A stretch of DNA of 64,000 bases from Mesobacillus jeotgali (lineage in GTDB: Bacteria > Bacillota > Bacilli > Bacillales > Cytobacillaceae). Under the pieces are notes generated by a model. That model had not been told where the DNA came from, made no database searches, and saw only the letters and a program-made list of their open reading frames with translations. Both the position numbers and the translations under genes were made by a program. This document shows positions 59,308-64,000 of the stretch, piece by piece. Position 1 is the first letter of the stretch. Each line of letters starts with the position of its first letter. The stretch is taken from assembly GCF_014856545.2 (NCBI RefSeq), contig NZ_CP109811.1, positions 4,086,001-4,150,000 on the forward strand, read 5' to 3'.

Positions 59308-60291
59308 TTACGCGTTATATCTCTTTTTGGTTTCATCTATTATCATAGAATATAAAATTTCTGAAACTTTTTTTGTGTCATGCCTGATGACATTGCCGTC
59401 GAGCTCTGCGATTTCATCCTGTACGACTTCAATTCCCAGAGACATTAGCCGGTCAAGGTCAAAATGGACAGGCTGGGCAAGCTCTTCCTTATAGCGGAGC
59501 TCAACATCCGGCGGGATTGTCTCACTGTTCACAAGGATTGTATCAATAAACGCACAGTCCATGTGATCATAGATGGCCTTTATATGGTCACTGGCAGCAA
59601 AGTCATGAGTCTCTCCTGCCTGGGTCATCAGGTTGCAAATATATACCTTGCGCGCCTTCGCTTTGCACACTTCCTTGCCAAGTCTCTTTACGAGCAGATT
59701 CGGCAGGATGCTTGTATACAAACTCCCAGGTCCGATTACAATTAAGTCAGCTTCCCTGATTGCCTGGAGCGTTTCAGGCAAAGGCTTTACGCCTTCCGGA
59801 TTCAAAAAGACCCTTTTGATCCTTTTTCCAGAGTAAGGAATCTTGGACTCTCCTCTGACAATGCTGTCATCCTCCATCACCGCATTGAGCATGACACTCC
59901 TGTTTGCTGCCGGCAGCACTTTCCCGCGTACATTCAGAACCTTGCTCATTTCCTGGATTGCGTGGACAAAATTGCCGGTGATCGACGTCATCGCCGCCAG
60001 GATCAAGTTGCCGAGTGAATGACCGGCCAATTCATTAGCTGTATTGAAGCGGTGCTGGAACATCTCTTCAATCAATGGTTCCACATCTGAAAGCGCTGCA
60101 AGGACATTCCTGATATCACCGGGCGGAGGAATATGCATATCCTCCCGCAATCGGCCGGAACTGCCGCCATCATCAGCAACCGTGACAATCGCAGTAATAT
60201 CGACGGGGTGCTTTTTCAAACCCCTCAGCAGGATTGGGAGTCCGGTTCCACCACCGATGATGACGATTCTTGGCAATCCATCATTCATCAT
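59308..60291 (-). CDS. yvcK: Gluconeogenesis factor YvcK/MgfK
   Basis: A 327 aa UDP-sugar-binding protein of the CofD-like family needed for growth on gluconeogenic carbon and for cell shape. The nucleotide-binding start [19 protein letters not shown] and later [16 protein letters not shown] are typical. Its ATG overlaps the rapZ stop (ATGA). Confidence 0.96.
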   Translation of the reverse strand: MMNDGLPRIVIIGGGTGLPILLRGLKKHPVDITAIVTVADDGGSSGRLREDMHIPPPGDIRNVLAALSDVEPLIEEMFQHRFNTANELAGHSLGNLILAAMTSITGNFVHAIQEMSKVLNVRGKVLPAANRSVMLNAVMEDDSIVRGESKIPYSGKRIKRVFLNPEGVKPLPETLQAIREADLIVIGPGSLYTSILPNLLVKRLGKEVCKAKARKVYICNLMTQAGETHDFAASDHIKAIYDHMDCAFIDTILVNSETIPPDVELRYKEELAQPVHFDLDRLMSLGIEVVQDEIAELDGNVIRHDTKKVSEILYSMIIDETKKRYNA

Positions 60292-61181
60292 TTTAAAAGT
60301 CCCTGCCTTTTATCGATATCACGATGAGTTACACGAGTATGATAGTCCTTTTCAAAAAACTTGGCGATATGTTCTGCCAGTGCAACGGAACGATGCTGGC
60401 CGCCTGTGCAGCCGATGGCGATGATGAGCTGCGCCTTTCCTTCTCGCTTATAGTGTGGGAGCATAAAACCAAGCAAATCCGTCACTTTTTCCAGGAACTT
60501 GGAAGTCTCATTCCATTTTAAAACATATGTCGACACGTCTTCATCAAGACCAGTTTTCGGTCGCATATGCTCGATATAATGCGGATTCGGCAAAAAGCGG
60601 ACGTCAAAAACAAGGTCTGCATCAATCGGTATTCCATGCTTGAATCCAAAGGACATGACATTCACCGTGAAAATTGTCTTCTTGTTGACCGAGAACTCCT
60701 CAAGGATTTTTTCGCGGAGGTCCTTCGGCTTCATGCCCGTTGTTTTATAAATAAGCTGCGCTCTGCCCTTCAACTCCTCCAAAAGCTCACGTTCAAGCTG
60801 GATGCCTTCGAGCGGCAGTCCTGACGGAGCAAGCGGGTGCGAACGTCTGGTTTCCTTATAGCGGCGCACAAGAGTGGAATCATCCGCGTCAAGGAACAAT
60901 ACCTGCGGTGTCACCCATGAAGTTTCAGCCAGTTCATCCAGCGCTTTAAATAGAGAGTCGAAGAATTCGCGTCCCCGTAAATCCATGACGAGTGCCACTT
61001 TATTCATTTTTGTGCCAGATTCCTTCATTAATTCCAGGAATTTCGGCAGCAATGTCGGCGGCAGGTTATCAACGCAGAAAAAGCCTAAGTCTTCGAAGCT
61101 CTGAATGGCAACAGTCTTACCTGCGCCAGACATACCTGTTATAATCACGAGCTGGGTATCAGTGCTTGAACCGGTACTCAT
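60288..61181 (-). CDS. rapZ: RNase adapter / nucleotide-binding protein RapZ
   Basis: A 297 aa P-loop protein (YvcJ in B. subtilis). Walker A is GMSGAGKT near residue 16-23; the C-terminal domain holds [18 protein letters not shown]. In E. coli RapZ steers small-RNA decay; in Bacillus it affects competence. GCAGGGGGAAAG precedes ATG 61181. Confidence 0.95.
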   Translation of the reverse strand: MSTGSSTDTQLVIITGMSGAGKTVAIQSFEDLGFFCVDNLPPTLLPKFLELMKESGTKMNKVALVMDLRGREFFDSLFKALDELAETSWVTPQVLFLDADDSTLVRRYKETRRSHPLAPSGLPLEGIQLERELLEELKGRAQLIYKTTGMKPKDLREKILEEFSVNKKTIFTVNVMSFGFKHGIPIDADLVFDVRFLPNPHYIEHMRPKTGLDEDVSTYVLKWNETSKFLEKVTDLLGFMLPHYKREGKAQLIIAIGCTGGQHRSVALAEHIAKFFEKDYHTRVTHRDIDKRQGLLK

Positions 61182-61212
61182 TTCTCTTTCCCCCTGCAAA
61201 TTATTTATGTTA

Positions 61213-61671
61213 TCAATTTGGATCGAGCCTGTAGTTGATCAGCTCAAATTCCGGTGTATAAGTAAAAGTGCCATAGATAATTCCTTGTCCATGGACCATG
61301 TATTCCAGGATATGATAATCTCCCGCAGCCATTGGCAGGTCTTTGATGCCGTCAAGCTCATGCCAGGAAATCGTTCCTTCCTCGGATTCATCGAGATTGA
61401 TGCCATCTGCCTCAGTCGCGTAAAACGTGAACATCATCCATTCCGAGACGACTTGATCATCTTCCTTGATGACAAATGTAAAAATCCCTTTGATTTGCGG
61501 ATTGCGAAGATAAATCCCTGTCTCTTCACGGAATTCCCGGACACATGAATCCTTCACGGTTTCTCCTGGTTCCATTTTTCCGCCTGGAGCCACCCACCAA
61601 TTTCGGCGCGGCTTTTGCAGCAGTAAAATTTTTTCATCTTTTACTAAAACACAATTCGTCACTCGCTGCAT
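61213..61671 (-). CDS. yvcI: Nudix hydrolase, YvcI-like
   Basis: A 152 aa Nudix enzyme. The box [24 protein letters not shown] (positions about 31-54) holds all metal-binding glutamates. It is described in Bacillus as 8-oxo-dGTP diphosphatase-like or RNA pyrophosphohydrolase-like; substrate not certain. First gene of the operon with rapZ. AAAGAGGTGG precedes ATG 61671. Confidence 0.93.
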   Translation of the reverse strand: MQRVTNCVLVKDEKILLLQKPRRNWWVAPGGKMEPGETVKDSCVREFREETGIYLRNPQIKGIFTFVIKEDDQVVSEWMMFTFYATEADGINLDESEEGTISWHELDGIKDLPMAAGDYHILEYMVHGQGIIYGTFTYTPEFELINYRLDPN

Positions 61672-61959
61672 CAAATCCACCTCTTTATATGTGCTTGCGT
61701 AAGAGCAAGTTAGGCACTTTAAAAGTATTCCTGATCAATGCTGTTTTTCTCACTGTTTTTAAATTAAAAAGCTCCAATACGAAAAAAACAGACCTGTAGT
61801 TTAGCCGAACTTTTATTCTTTCCATTATACTATTTTTAGTTTTTCGCCACAATGAATACAAAGATGATATTTTTGTTAAGTATTAAGCAGGTTCAGCGAA
61901 TCGGAGTTTTAACTTTTTTATGGTGTTATAATCCTTTACAAAAGCCTGTTTCACTTTTT

Positions 61960-61991
61960 CGCAAAAAAAAAGAGCACAGGATAACCTGTGC
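61960..61991 (-). terminator. Second terminator-like hairpin downstream of trxB
   Basis: On the minus strand GGCACAGG-TTAT-CCTGTGC is followed by TCTTTTTTTTTG. It probably backs up the trxB terminator. Confidence 0.7.
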
Positions 61992-62145
61992 CGTCAAAGG
62001 ATTATATTTTTAAAAGGGGGTCAATTTCTACTCCTATAATACCCCATGATTGTTTCACTACTGTTACAGTAGAATTAATAAATAATTACGTTTTGTTAAT
62101 TTATGCCGAGACATGCTGTTTTTACCATTAGATTGGAAAAGCGTT

Positions 62146-62178
62146 TAAAGAACCCGCTGAATCAATCCAGCGGGTTTG
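62146..62178 (-). terminator. Terminator of trxB
   Basis: On the minus strand AAACCCGCTGGA and TCAGCGGGTT pair around TTGAT, followed by CTTT. Confidence 0.75.
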
Positions 62179-62187
62179 GCATTTACA

Positions 62188-63539
<1,352 letters not shown>

Positions 63540-64000
63540 TTAAATGCTGTCTTCTTCATGAAGAAACTCGTTTGCCAAATTTATATATTTGGACAGAGTT
63601 GATACGGACAATCCGTATTTTTTCGCTACTGTCGCTTTTGAAGTCTTGATATTTCTCAGCTTATCCCAGAGATAATCAACCGCTGCGGCCCATGCTTTTT
63701 TGTTCTTGAAGTCATAGCCAGCTTCTGATGCCTGCTCGAATACCGAGAACCACATGATGTATACCCCAGCTTCATTTTTTCCGATCGGCTGGTGGTGGTC
63801 ATAAAGGAGCTTTGCCGTTTCGTGCGCGCCCTTTACTTCATCTTCCTTGCTGCTCAATTTGCCGGATGCCACAAATGCAAGATATGATTTTTCCATTTCG
63901 GTCATTTTATCCGTTGACGTCTCCGCTGCGAGAATCTCCTTCTTTTTAGCGGATAGTGATGTAAGGAATAGCGCAAAAAGCCGTTCCTCCGGATAATCAC
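63540..64000 (-). CDS. C-terminal part of a protein ending in an HTH-like segment (possibly YvcD-like)
   Basis: The frame is open to the window edge, so the 5' part is missing; ATG 63905 is internal. The visible 152 residues include DYPEERLFALFLTSLSAKKKEI and end with an HTH-like segment (TVAKKYGLSVSTLSKYINLA). Position next to trxB suggests the TPR-type protein YvcD of B. subtilis, but repeats are not visible in this part. Function unknown. Confidence 0.6.
   Translation of the reverse strand, partial: DYPEERLFALFLTSLSAKKKEILAAETSTDKMTEMEKSYLAFVASGKLSSKEDEVKGAHETAKLLYDHHQPIGKNEAGVYIMWFSVFEQASEAGYDFKNKKAWAAAVDYLWDKLRNIKTSKATVAKKYGLSVSTLSKYINLANEFLHEEDSI

Larger units (their letters stand above)
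61681..62187. other. Intergenic region between yvcI and trxB
   Basis: About 500 bases without a gene. It holds the promoter region of the yvcI operon, a hairpin GCACAGG-ATAA-CCTGTGC at about 61972-61991 with T8 on the minus strand, and the trxB terminator at 62148-62176. Confidence 0.6.

Overview
The window looks like a chromosome segment of a spore-forming member of the Bacillaceae, probably of the Mesobacillus/Bacillus type. The evidence is Bacillus-like ribosome binding sites, a conserved block rnr-smpB-ssrA / secG / cggR-gapA-pgk-tpiA-gpmI-eno / clpP / yvcI-rapZ-yvcK-whiA-crh / trxB, the spore protein CwlJ, SigI/RsgI, a CggR operator, a CtsR box and a T-box leader. The genus is an inference; no rRNA gene is present.

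Layout. 0-3.5 kb: an HTH plus periplasmic-binding-domain regulator and a tungstate ABC transporter (tupABC), behind a leader that may be a Moco/Tuco-type riboswitch. 3.6-12.9 kb: an SDR, a membrane protein, an orphan sensor kinase, small proteins, a DUF7916-like protein, a PTS EIICB, a MASE3-PAS sensor and a YeiH family transporter. 13.1-18.5 kb: an FAD-linked GlcD-type dehydrogenase, a MoeB/ThiF enzyme, a tungsten aldehyde:ferredoxin oxidoreductase (AOR), MoaD and a MoaD-coupled small protein. Together with tupABC this is a coherent tungstopterin enzyme module. 18.5-22.8 kb: a LysR regulator resembling selenium-associated LysR proteins, a T-box-controlled brnQ, a GNAT acetyltransferase and a DsbA/FrnE family oxidoreductase. 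22.9-31.3 kb: MMPL exporter with MarR repressor, cwlJ, small proteins, a half-size flavoprotein, a lone OppB-type permease and YwaF. 31.8-41.5 kb: a more AT-rich accessory stretch holding sigI-rsgI, a secreted repeat protein, a CtaA-like gene with an early amber codon, a YIEGIA pair, czcD, an ACR3-like permease, a YkuS-like protein and a frameshifted secreted protein. It ends at the 3' end of ssrA. 41.8-64 kb: conserved core genes, nearly all on the minus strand.

The most notable finding is at 22077-22709. The DsbA/FrnE family gene has an in-frame TGA exactly where the first cysteine of the CxxC redox motif belongs (it reads SDYV-TGA-PFC). The reading frame is open on both sides. A stable hairpin with a GUU apical loop starts a few bases after the TGA and has the geometry expected of a bacterial SECIS element. 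I interpret this as a selenoprotein with a U-P-F-C active site. The sel genes needed to decode it are not in this window.

Other structure not explained by genes: four intergenic tandem arrays whose periods (21, 41 and 52 bp) are all close to whole numbers of DNA helical turns; a composite interspersed repeat present in two long copies and one short copy lacking an internal module; and a roughly 250-bp MITE-like element inside the glycolytic operon.
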